Below are positions 13,877 through 21,259 of a DNA stretch of 28,060 nt, one piece after another. Every line of letters starts with the position of its first letter. Position 1 is the first letter of the stretch. The DNA lies in NCBI GenBank assembly GCA_022511485.1, contig JAFLUJ010000005.1, positions 1 through 28,060 of the forward strand. The letters are read 5' to 3'. Origin of the DNA: Oscillospiraceae bacterium. Lineage in GTDB: Bacteria; Bacillota; Clostridia; Oscillospirales; Ruminococcaceae. Below the pieces are notes generated by a model, which did no database searches, was not told the DNA's origin, and saw nothing but the letters and a program-made list of their open reading frames with translations. A program made the translations under genes and the position numbers.

Positions 13877-14653
13877 TCACCCAAAGAAAAACTGATACAC
13901 CACGCCGAACCATTCCCGCACCCAGTAGGTAGGAAGCAGATACATGGACGTCTCCGCCGAAACCGCAGAGGTCTCCAGTCCGTACTTCTGACATATCATC
14001 TTCGCCCTTAACTGGTGATAATCATTGGTGACGATGACCGCACCTCCGCTTATGCCGTTTTCCTCCATCTTTTCCATGGAGAAACGTATATTTTCGTCCG
14101 TGCTTGTGGACTTGTCCTCCATAATTATCCTGTCAGGGGATATTCCCCTCTCCACAAGGACATTTTTTATGCACTCCGCTTCGGAAATAAGCTCGTCCCC
14201 GCCCTGACCTCCGGAAGCGATACAGACAGTCCCCGGATTTTTCTCCAGATACTCATACGCCGCATTTATCCGTCTGTAAAGCATAAGGCTTGGGACGTCT
14301 CCCTTGACCCGACAGCCAAGTACTATTACAGTACCGCCGTTTTCCTCCGAAACGGTCGAATCCGCCGTCCTTATCATCAGCACCGAAATAACCACTGCCG
14401 CCACAATAAGTACCGCTGCCAGACCTGCGATAACGGAGACAAATATCCTGAGCGATTTGTTATTGCTGATAACCGGATAAAGTCTTCCCCAGAACATGGA
14501 GACAAACGCCAGAACCGCACAAAGAGCCATCCCTGCTCCGTTTCCGACGTTTATTATCCCTGTGAAAACGGGAGCAAGGAAAACCAGAAACCCGAAAGCA
14601 AAGACTATCCCCAGAATAATTCCGGGGACAGAAACCTTATCAAACACAACCAT
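13877..14653 (-). CDS. YdcF/SanA-like DUF218 membrane protein
   Basis: A 258-residue protein. The first 100 residues hold about three hydrophobic membrane segments. The rest is a DUF218 domain: TVIVLGCRVKGDVPS, LYRRINAAYEYL, IASGGQGGDE, SEAECIKNVLVERGI, DKSTSTDENI, and VIVTNDYHQLRA. Relatives such as SanA and ElyC affect envelope integrity and peptidoglycan precursor use, but the biochemical reaction is not settled. The start codon overlaps the upstream stop by one base (TAATG), so translation is coupled to the TSCPD gene. It is the last gene of the operon starting with the PHP gene. Confidence 0.88.
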   Translation of the reverse strand: MVVFDKVSVPGIILGIVFAFGFLVFLAPVFTGIINVGNGAGMALCAVLAFVSMFWGRLYPVISNNKSLRIFVSVIAGLAAVLIVAAVVISVLMIRTADSTVSEENGGTVIVLGCRVKGDVPSLMLYRRINAAYEYLEKNPGTVCIASGGQGGDELISEAECIKNVLVERGISPDRIIMEDKSTSTDENIRFSMEKMEENGISGGAVIVTNDYHQLRAKMICQKYGLETSAVSAETSMYLLPTYWVREWFGVVYQFFFG

Positions 14654-14895
14654 TACAGAGCTTCCTTAAGAGCCTTTGCAAGCTGATCGGGACAGGATGT
14701 TCCCCTGCCGTTACAGCTGATACCCTCCAGTCTTTTTATAGCCTCGTCAACCTTCATACCCTTTACCAGAGCGGATACTCCCTGAGTATTTCCGTTGCAG
14801 CCGCCCAGAAACTGAACGCTGTCTATAATGCCGTTGTTCACTTCAATATTTATCATCTTTGAGCATACGCCCGATGTTGTATAACGAATATTCAT
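14653..14895 (-). CDS. TSCPD domain protein
   Basis: An 80-residue protein carrying the TSCPD motif near its C-terminus (RGTSCPDQLAKAL) and further Cys residues in GVCSK, GGCNGN and ISCNG. The domain also occurs at the C-terminus of some vitamin B12-dependent ribonucleotide reductases, and the conserved Cys suggest metal binding; stand-alone copies are of unknown function. AAGGAGAGG precedes the ATG. It sits 15 bases after the malic enzyme gene and overlaps the ydcF-like gene by one base. Confidence 0.9.
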   Translation of the reverse strand: MNIRYTTSGVCSKMINIEVNNGIIDSVQFLGGCNGNTQGVSALVKGMKVDEAIKRLEGISCNGRGTSCPDQLAKALKEAL

Positions 14896-14910
14896 TTTAA
14901 CCTCTCCTTA

Positions 14911-16089
14911 TTATTTGGTTATCCTTGCTATACCCGACTTTACAGCCGCGTCTGCAACTGCCTCAGCAATTATATTTGCGATGTTTTTATCAAAAGCGTC
15001 GGGAAGAATATACTCCGCACTCAGATTTTCAGGAGAGACCGCTCCTGCTATCGCATAAGCCGCCGCCCGCTTCATTTCCTCGTTAATATCCTTTGCCCTT
15101 ACCGCAAGAGCTCCCTTGAATACTCCGGGGAAAGCTATTACATTATTTATCTGGTTTGGGAAATCTGAACGTCCCGTTCCCACAACAAACGCCCCTGCTT
15201 CTTTGGCAAGATCAGGCATTATCTCCGGAGTGGGATTCGCCATTGCGAAGATTATAGGCTTGTCCGCCATAGAACGAACCATATCCTGTGTAACAAGATT
15301 GGGCTTGGAAACTCCGATAAAGGCGTCTGCACCTTTGAGAGCCTCCGCAAGACCTCCCTTACGGTGATCTTTATTTGTAAGCTTAGCCATCTCATAATGG
15401 GAGGGATTTTCAAACTCGTCCCCGTCGCATATGATACCCTTAATATCGACCATGATTATATCATCTATTCCCAGGGAAATAAACTGCTTTGCAATAGCAC
15501 AGCCGGCTGCACCCGCTCCGTTGATGACCAATGTCATGTCCTCGATGTGCTTTCCGCAGACCTTTGCCGCGTTGAGCATAGCCGCCGAAGCAACGATAGC
15601 CGTTCCGTGCTGGTCATCATGGAAAACAGGGATGTCCAGTTTTTCTTTAAGTCTCTTCTCTATTTCAAAGCACCTTGGAGCGGAAATATCCTCTAAATTT
15701 ACCCCTCCGAAGCTGTAGGAGATAAGCTCAATTGTGCGGACGATCTCGTCCACGTCCTTTGAGTTGACGCATATGGGAAAAGCGTCCACCCCTGCAAACT
15801 CCTTGAACAGCGCGCATTTACCCTCCATAACAGGCATTGAAGCACGAGGACCTATGTCTCCCAGTCCAAGAACAGCAGTGCCGTCCGTAATTACCGCAAC
15901 TAGATTTGCACGTCTTGTAAGGTCATAGGACAGGTCTGGATCCTTTTCAATTTCCAGACAGGGTTGTGCTACTCCGGGAGTGTAAGCGTTGGAAAGCTGC
16001 TCCCGGTCGTTTACCTCACAGCGGGAGATTACTTCGATCTTGCCCTTCCATTCGTAATGCTTTTTCAGAGATGACTGCATAATATCCAT
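14911..16089 (-). CDS. NAD(P)-dependent malic enzyme
   Basis: A 392-residue cytosolic enzyme that oxidatively decarboxylates malate to pyruvate and CO2. Signatures present: YTPGVAQPCLEI with the catalytic Tyr, VITDGTAVLGLGDIGP, the metal-binding segments EDISAPRCFEIE and FHDDQHGTA, the dinucleotide loop NGAGAAG, and FAMANPTPEI. It is the short bacterial form without the phosphotransacetylase-like tail of E. coli MaeB. Cofactor preference cannot be decided by eye. AAGGAAG lies seven bases before the ATG. It follows the PHP gene by 15 bases; pyruvate metabolism links it loosely to the decarboxylase pump genes elsewhere in the window. Confidence 0.95.
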   Translation of the reverse strand: MDIMQSSLKKHYEWKGKIEVISRCEVNDREQLSNAYTPGVAQPCLEIEKDPDLSYDLTRRANLVAVITDGTAVLGLGDIGPRASMPVMEGKCALFKEFAGVDAFPICVNSKDVDEIVRTIELISYSFGGVNLEDISAPRCFEIEKRLKEKLDIPVFHDDQHGTAIVASAAMLNAAKVCGKHIEDMTLVINGAGAAGCAIAKQFISLGIDDIIMVDIKGIICDGDEFENPSHYEMAKLTNKDHRKGGLAEALKGADAFIGVSKPNLVTQDMVRSMADKPIIFAMANPTPEIMPDLAKEAGAFVVGTGRSDFPNQINNVIAFPGVFKGALAVRAKDINEEMKRAAAYAIAGAVSPENLSAEYILPDAFDKNIANIIAEAVADAAVKSGIARITK

Positions 16090-16104
16090 TGTTAAGACTT
16101 CCTT

Positions 16105-16944
16105 TTACTTTTCTTTCTTATTTGCAAGCTTGATTATCCTGTCAATGTTTTCCTTGTCAGTAGTATTGCTTCCAATATGTGTTGGGTGAGCGTTATACAG
16201 ACCGTGAAAATCTGAACCGCCCGTTACGATAAGATCATGTTTGCCGGTAATATCAAGTATCTGCTTCTGCTGCTCCTCGTTTGCTGTGTAGTGGTAGACC
16301 TCTGCGCCGTCGATCTTACCCTTGGCGGCGAGCTCCTCCAGCAGGTCAAGGGAATCGTAATAGACCGGGTGCGCCATTACAGCCACTCCCCTTGAAGAAT
16401 GGATAAGGTCAAGGACGAAATTCACGTCCGGATATTCCCTTTCAACGATACAAGTACCGTTTTTCAGGTTGAAAAGCTCATTATTTAGCTCCCCGTAAAA
16501 TTCGGTGGTATATCCGTAGTCTATCAGAGCGTGCATGATATGCTGCTTGAAAATGCTTTTAGAACCGGTAGCGTATTTCATAACGCTTTCGGCGGTTATG
16601 GGGTAGAGCTTCATGACATTTTCAACCATTTCCTTTGCACAAGCCTTACGTATTTCACAAGCCTTACGGCAGACACCCTCCAGCCTGTCCGGCTTCTGAG
16701 GAGCGTAGCAAAGAATATGTACCTTCCGGCCTCTGATCTTGTCCCATGCGGAAAGCTCCACTCCGGGCAATACCTGGACGCCGTATCTGTCACCCAGTAT
16801 TTTTGAACGTGAAATAGACGACATTGTATCATGGTCGGTAATGGAAATAAAGTCCACTCCGGTACGTTTAGCCTGCACTATAACGTCTTCGATCCCCAAT
16901 GAACCATCAGACAGCTTGGTATGGCAATGAAGGTCTCCAACCAT
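16105..16944 (-). CDS. PHP-domain phosphoesterase
   Basis: A 279-residue metal-dependent phosphoesterase. The PHP motifs are complete: DLHCHTKLSDG, SITDHDT, GVELS, AHP and GSDFHG supply His and Asp ligands for a trinuclear metal site. The length and the inserted helical segment resemble RNase AM/YciV-like enzymes, which hydrolyse 3',5'-nucleoside bisphosphates and short RNA ends; this assignment is by resemblance only. The frame reaches 16968, but AAGGAGG lies within that extension and is eight bases before the ATG at 16944, so the shorter start is chosen. It is the first gene of the four-gene operon. Confidence 0.9.
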   Translation of the reverse strand: MVGDLHCHTKLSDGSLGIEDVIVQAKRTGVDFISITDHDTMSSISRSKILGDRYGVQVLPGVELSAWDKIRGRKVHILCYAPQKPDRLEGVCRKACEIRKACAKEMVENVMKLYPITAESVMKYATGSKSIFKQHIMHALIDYGYTTEFYGELNNELFNLKNGTCIVEREYPDVNFVLDLIHSSRGVAVMAHPVYYDSLDLLEELAAKGKIDGAEVYHYTANEEQQKQILDITGKHDLIVTGGSDFHGLYNAHPTHIGSNTTDKENIDRIIKLANKKEK

Positions 16945-16976
16945 ATCCATATCCTCCTTAAAATACATTTAATACA

Positions 16977-17006
16977 ATTATATCACATCCGGATATGTCA
17001 ATGCAA
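16977..17006 (-). promoter_or_regulatory. Promoter of the PHP-malic enzyme operon
   Basis: On the minus strand TTGCAT (17006-17001), an 18-base spacer and TATAAT (16982-16977) with an upstream TG (extended -10). A better hexamer TTGACA overlaps at 17002-16997 but would leave only about 13 bases to the -10 box. Confidence 0.7.
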
Positions 17007-17030
17007 TAACATTTTATGAACAAGCAAGGC

Positions 17031-17108
17031 GGCGCCCTGCACGATTATCTACCCCCACCATTAGTAAATTCAAATAATTTAGTCTGCATAGCCCCCTATC
17101 AAGGGGGC
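17031..17108. repeat. Small palindrome-rich intergenic element
   Basis: This gap segment starts with the palindrome GGCGCC, contains an AT-rich imperfect inverted repeat (AGTAAATT-CAAAT-AATTTAGT) and ends with the perfect hairpin GCCCCC-TATCAA-GGGGGC. It has no T tract on either strand, so a classical terminator is unlikely, and its base composition differs sharply from its surroundings. A short dispersed repeat or MITE/REP-like unit fits, but only one copy is in the window. Confidence 0.45.
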
Positions 17109-17130
17109 AGGAAAGGTAAGCACGCCCCGC

Positions 17131-19194
17131 TTATTTTTCTTCCGAAAAAGAATCCAGCTTCCAGACACCGTCCTCCTGAACGATCTTTGCGTACATGGGC
17201 GGATTGATAATAAACGGAATATCCTGCGGAATTATATAGGAATACACCCTTGCTGTAATGACACCATTATTTTCCTCAGCACTGTCAATATATTTTATGC
17301 TGTACACATTCGGAGGACCATCGTAATGATATATGATCCCGTCGATCTCTTTCAGGTCTCCCACAGCACTTATTATATAGTATGAATAAAACTGCTCTGC
17401 GAGTGATTCAGTGCAAAACTCCCGCAGTCTTTCCATGACCTCCGCTTTTGTACGGAAGCCATCCTTTTCATATTTATAAAGCCAGAGGTCCGATCCGTAC
17501 TGCTCGCCAACGGTTTCCGGACTGTAATCATACAGACCGCCTATAAATTTACCGTATTTTTTGAATACCTCATCGGCAATCTTTGCGTAGCCTGTCGGTT
17601 CGGGGTAAGGCTCGGAGTACCCCTCAAACCGAAGATTCTCCCTGTCAAAGGTGAAATTCCGCTTAATAAATTGTTCCATGTCTCCTCCCCAAAGGATACC
17701 TGGCGCAGAATAGGAAACAAATTCATTTCCCTCGTTCCCGAAGCAGGTCAGCATGGTGTAGTCGATGCCATCCTGCTTTTCGCCGTCAAGATACCATTCC
17801 CCCTGACGAAATTTCCCGTCAACAATAAAATATGTATCGTAAGTGAGGGTCGCATCTTCACGGGGGAGCGAAAAACAGAACGGCACATCAATATCATAGA
17901 ATCTCGGATATAAAGATGAATCACGGTCATTGTAACGGTTATAAAGATGGTTCAGGTCTTTGTCTGAGATTTCCATGCTGTCGGTAATGCCGTTTTCGTC
18001 CGCGGCGCAAAGAGTAAAGGTTTTATTTTTTTCTCTTGCAGCATAGAGCGTATACCCGCCGCCTGTTTCCTGATCTGTATATACAATTCCCCTGATCGAA
18101 TGTACATCCGCGCCGTAAACCTGTTCTTCTGTAAAATATTCAGGAATATCATGTCCCTCATAAGGCTTTGACAACTGCTTCCGGCTTGTTTCATAGACGG
18201 CGTTATGTCCATATATTGAATAGCAGAAATCATACCCGTAAAGCTCATATTCATTATATCCATAGGTGTATATTTCGAGGATCTCCTCGCCATTTTCCGC
18301 AAGAGAATCAAGGAACTCTTTCCCCCGGTACACATGGGCTTCAAAATCCTCACGGGAAATTTCCTCACAGGCAAACTGACGAAAAACCCCGTCTGAACAC
18401 AGAACAAAGGGATATTCTCTGCCGTGGAATTTTCTTTCACAGTAAAAAACGTTATTGTGGAACTTGTAGGATTCGCTGCCCTCAATATCAAACACCTTTT
18501 CCGGCATTCCGTTTTCAAAGCTGTAAATCTCAAAGTCATAACCTGTATTTCCGCTTAATGTATTGATTATCAGAAACCTGTACTCACCTGCGTTTATAAC
18601 TTTTGCAGCGTTTGCCATACATCTTCCAAGAATCTTATATTCGCTGCCGTCTATGTAGACAAGAAACCCGCTGTCCACATACATTGAAGGATTATAATTG
18701 AGACTTATCAGATACTCATATTCGCCGTCCCGGTCAAAATCGTACCCTCCTCCATAAAGAAAGTCTATTTTATTTCCGGCAACAAGCGTTCGGCGAACCT
18801 CAGCCTCATCAACATCGGGATGACTGTCTATCTCACTTTGAATAAATTCTTCGAGTTCACTTTTAACCTGCTCATCTGCAAAGCATATCTCCCTTGCATA
18901 TTCAAGAACTTCTTTATGGTAAAATCTTTCTTCGGATTCCGTCCAGAAATCATCATAAAAACTACAATCCGGAATGTCAAACGGCTCGTCCGAAGGTATA
19001 GGCTTCATGAATATCCTATCGTCGGTGGTTTTTGTGTCGGAAAGAAACTCCGTTTCAGTGATAACAGGCTCTGTACGGGCTGAACTGGTTTCAGATACAG
19101 TAACGCTTTGTGATCCCTCAATGCCTTCCTCCTGCCGCCCGTCGCAGGAACAAAGAAGCAGATATACCATTAATAACAATGCAATTTTTTTCAT
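17131..19194 (-). CDS. Large hypothetical lipoprotein
   Basis: A 687-residue exported protein. The N-terminus is a lipoprotein signal (MKKIALLLMVYLLLCSC) with the lipobox cysteine at about residue 17, followed by a Ser/Thr/Glu-rich linker. The mature part is acidic and Tyr-rich, with a segment YDFDRDGEYEYLISL that resembles a short Ca-binding or FG-GAP-like repeat, and a C-terminal region (residues 560-687) with the look of an NTF2-like domain (EQFYSYYIIS, YAKIVQEDGVWKLDSF). No catalytic motif was recognised. AGGGGGA precedes the ATG. Expected location is the outer face of the membrane. No terminator with a T tract follows it. Confidence 0.82.
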   Translation of the reverse strand: MKKIALLLMVYLLLCSCDGRQEEGIEGSQSVTVSETSSARTEPVITETEFLSDTKTTDDRIFMKPIPSDEPFDIPDCSFYDDFWTESEERFYHKEVLEYAREICFADEQVKSELEEFIQSEIDSHPDVDEAEVRRTLVAGNKIDFLYGGGYDFDRDGEYEYLISLNYNPSMYVDSGFLVYIDGSEYKILGRCMANAAKVINAGEYRFLIINTLSGNTGYDFEIYSFENGMPEKVFDIEGSESYKFHNNVFYCERKFHGREYPFVLCSDGVFRQFACEEISREDFEAHVYRGKEFLDSLAENGEEILEIYTYGYNEYELYGYDFCYSIYGHNAVYETSRKQLSKPYEGHDIPEYFTEEQVYGADVHSIRGIVYTDQETGGGYTLYAAREKNKTFTLCAADENGITDSMEISDKDLNHLYNRYNDRDSSLYPRFYDIDVPFCFSLPREDATLTYDTYFIVDGKFRQGEWYLDGEKQDGIDYTMLTCFGNEGNEFVSYSAPGILWGGDMEQFIKRNFTFDRENLRFEGYSEPYPEPTGYAKIADEVFKKYGKFIGGLYDYSPETVGEQYGSDLWLYKYEKDGFRTKAEVMERLREFCTESLAEQFYSYYIISAVGDLKEIDGIIYHYDGPPNVYSIKYIDSAEENNGVITARVYSYIIPQDIPFIINPPMYAKIVQEDGVWKLDSFSEEK

Positions 19195-19245
19195 AGTGAT
19201 CCCCCTGAATAATTTTCCTGAGCAAATTTTTCTGCTCTAAAGTAA

Positions 19246-19274
19246 ATTATACTTTATTTTACATCTGTACGCAA
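19246..19274 (-). promoter_or_regulatory. Candidate promoter of the lipoprotein gene
   Basis: On the minus strand TTGCGT (19274-19269), 17 bases, and a perfect TATAAT (19251-19246), 52 bases before the start codon. Confidence 0.65.
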
Positions 19275-19328
19275 TTACAGAGAGATTACAAATGTTTACA
19301 ATATGGTAACAAAAGACTACCACATTAA

Positions 19329-20276
19329 TCATACAAATTTATCCAGAAACCATACATCCTTAACGGAAAACTCCCGTCCGTTAAGGTATTCCAGACATCC
19401 CCCATCAGTAGAAAAACTGAACCGGAGCTTGTACGAATATAAAGCCTGTGTCTTTACTTTATATTCTTTATTTATCCTGTTTATTCCATATTTGCCGTCT
19501 CCAAGCAGCGGACATCCGATATGAGCCATATGTGCACGTATCTGATGGGTACGTCCTGTGCCAAGCTTTATTTCAAGGAGTGCAAGCCTGTCGTTGGATC
19601 TCAAAACAGTATATTCTGTAATGATGGTCTTATTTGAGGATGTTTTCCTGTCAGTGACCCGGACGGTATTTTCTTCGGAGTTTTTTTCCAGATAGGCAGT
19701 CAGAACGTCATGCTTTTTTGGAGGGACACCCACTGTCACGCATAGATACAGCTTTTCGATCTCCCTGTCCCGTATTTTCTGATTGAGCACCCTCAGGGAT
19801 TCCGCATTTTTGGCAGCAATAACGATCCCTCCCGTGTTACGGTCAAGACGGTTGCACAGAGACGGCGCAAAGCTGTTCTCCGCCTCCGGATCGTACTCTC
19901 CCTTATCGTATAGATACCGTTTCACGCGGTTGATGAGAGTATCCACCGAATTTTCGTTATCCTCATGAACGACAAGTCCGTTCTTTTTATCAATAAGCAG
20001 GATATTTTCGTCCTCATAAACGATATTAAGTGCTGAGGACACCGAAAGAAACTCTGTATCGGGAGCATCGTCAAAAAACTCGTCATTAATGTACATCCGG
20101 ACAGTGTCACCCTCAGAAAGCCGTGTGGAGATCTCCGCCCGCTTTCCGTTGATCTTTATCCGCTTGTTACGTATGGCTTTGTACATCATGCTCTGGGGCA
20201 GACGGGGTACTGTTTTCTGCACAAATTTGTCAAGACGCTGGTTGGCGTCGTTTGCATTTATTATAAACTCTTTCAC
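19329..20276 (-). CDS. RluA-family 23S rRNA/tRNA pseudouridine synthase
   Basis: A 315-residue enzyme converting uridine to pseudouridine in RNA. It has an N-terminal S4 RNA-binding domain (RLDKFVQKTVPRLPQSMMYKAI), then the RluA catalytic motif NRLDRNTGG with the nucleophilic Asp145, and GRTHQIRAHMAHIGCPLLGD near the end. The usual HRLDRxTSG is changed to NRLDRNTGG, a variation seen in RluC/RluD relatives. The frame is open to 20363, but the GTG at 20276 has AAAGAGGA at ideal spacing and gives the expected N-terminus, so a GTG start is inferred. Which RNA position it modifies cannot be told. Confidence 0.92.
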   Translation of the reverse strand: MKEFIINANDANQRLDKFVQKTVPRLPQSMMYKAIRNKRIKINGKRAEISTRLSEGDTVRMYINDEFFDDAPDTEFLSVSSALNIVYEDENILLIDKKNGLVVHEDNENSVDTLINRVKRYLYDKGEYDPEAENSFAPSLCNRLDRNTGGIVIAAKNAESLRVLNQKIRDREIEKLYLCVTVGVPPKKHDVLTAYLEKNSEENTVRVTDRKTSSNKTIITEYTVLRSNDRLALLEIKLGTGRTHQIRAHMAHIGCPLLGDGKYGINRINKEYKVKTQALYSYKLRFSFSTDGGCLEYLNGREFSVKDVWFLDKFV

Positions 20277-20356
20277 GATAAGTCCTCTTTCTGCGGTAAC
20301 AAATTTTACAAAATTATTAATTATCATTATATCATAAATTTTTTCTGAAAAACACC

Positions 20357-20385
20357 TTTTCAAATTAATTTTTTTGTAGTATAAT
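20357..20385 (+). promoter_or_regulatory. Candidate promoter of radC-uvrB-uvrA
   Basis: TTTTCA (20357-20362), 17 bases, and a perfect TATAAT (20380-20385) lie 59 bases before the radC start. The -35 box is weak. No obvious LexA-type box was recognised by eye. Confidence 0.5.
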
Positions 20386-20444
20386 ATAAGAAACGTTTGT
20401 TTTCTAACGTATTGGGATTAAAAAATATAAAAAGGGGTATAAAC

Positions 20445-21179
20445 ATGGCTGCTAAATCAAGTGATCCATCCAAAACATCCAGACCAAAGAAAGACCCGGA
20501 GGGACTTCATGAAGGACATCGTGAAAGACTTAAAAGACGCTTTCGGGAAGCAGACAGCTTTGACGGATTTGAGGAACATCAGATACTTGAACTTCTTCTG
20601 TTCTATTCAATTCCGAGAATTGATACTAACGAGATAGCACACGTGCTTCTTAACAGATTCGGCAGTCTTGCCGGCGTATTTGACGCAGACTACGACGAGC
20701 TTATCAAAATGAAGTACATCACCGAAAATACTGCTACACTGCTGAAAATGATACCCAAATTTATGAGCGTATACTATAAAGCCAAAAATAAGGACACAGT
20801 ATATAATGATAACAAGCTGCTTAAGGATATGTTCAAAGCACGTCTTGTTGGACTTGACCATGAGGAGCTTTGGGTCGCCTGCTTTAACAGTAAGCTTGAA
20901 CTGATAACCAGTGAATGTATATGCAGCGGATCTGTCAACGGCGCAACAATAAATATGCGTAAGCTTATGGAGGTCGTTCTCAAATCAAACGCAGTGAGCA
21001 TTGCCATCGCGCATAACCACCCTCAGGGAGAGCCCAAGCCATCCAACGAGGATATAGCCACTACACGAACGATCAAATATAACATGGAAAGCATTGGTGT
21101 GGAGCTTCTTGACCACATCATTGTAGGTGAAAGCGATACAATTTCGCTCAGATTCAGCCCTCATATGTTCTGGGATTAA
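20445..21179 (+). CDS. radC: RadC-family JAB/MPN domain protein
   Basis: A 244-residue cytosolic protein. The N-terminal region contains a helix-hairpin-helix-like segment (NEIAHVLLNRFGSLAGVFDAD), and the C-terminal half is a JAB1/MPN metalloprotease-like domain with HNHPQGEPKPSNED (His190, His192, Asp203 in the JAMM pattern) and LLDHIIVG. RadC was named for DNA repair, but that role is disputed and the true substrate is unknown. The frame opens at 20397, yet AAAAGGGG sits eight bases before the ATG at 20445, so that start is used. It is followed by uvrB and uvrA on the same strand without a terminator. Confidence 0.92.
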   Translation: MAAKSSDPSKTSRPKKDPEGLHEGHRERLKRRFREADSFDGFEEHQILELLLFYSIPRIDTNEIAHVLLNRFGSLAGVFDADYDELIKMKYITENTATLLKMIPKFMSVYYKAKNKDTVYNDNKLLKDMFKARLVGLDHEELWVACFNSKLELITSECICSGSVNGATINMRKLMEVVLKSNAVSIAIAHNHPQGEPKPSNEDIATTRTIKYNMESIGVELLDHIIVGESDTISLRFSPHMFWD

Positions 21180-21259
21180 GGCTGCATTGAAATAAGATCA
21201 TATATATTTTTGAAAGGAAGGTGTCTCCCGGCTGTCTGAACGTGCACGGGAATTGCTGT

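Noticed and set aside
17091..17108. Terminator for the lipoprotein gene
   Set aside because: The hairpin is strong but no T tract follows on either strand.
21221..21259. GTG 21221 as the uvrB start
   Set aside because: The ribosome binding site touches the codon and the added 13 residues do not match the conserved UvrB N-terminus.
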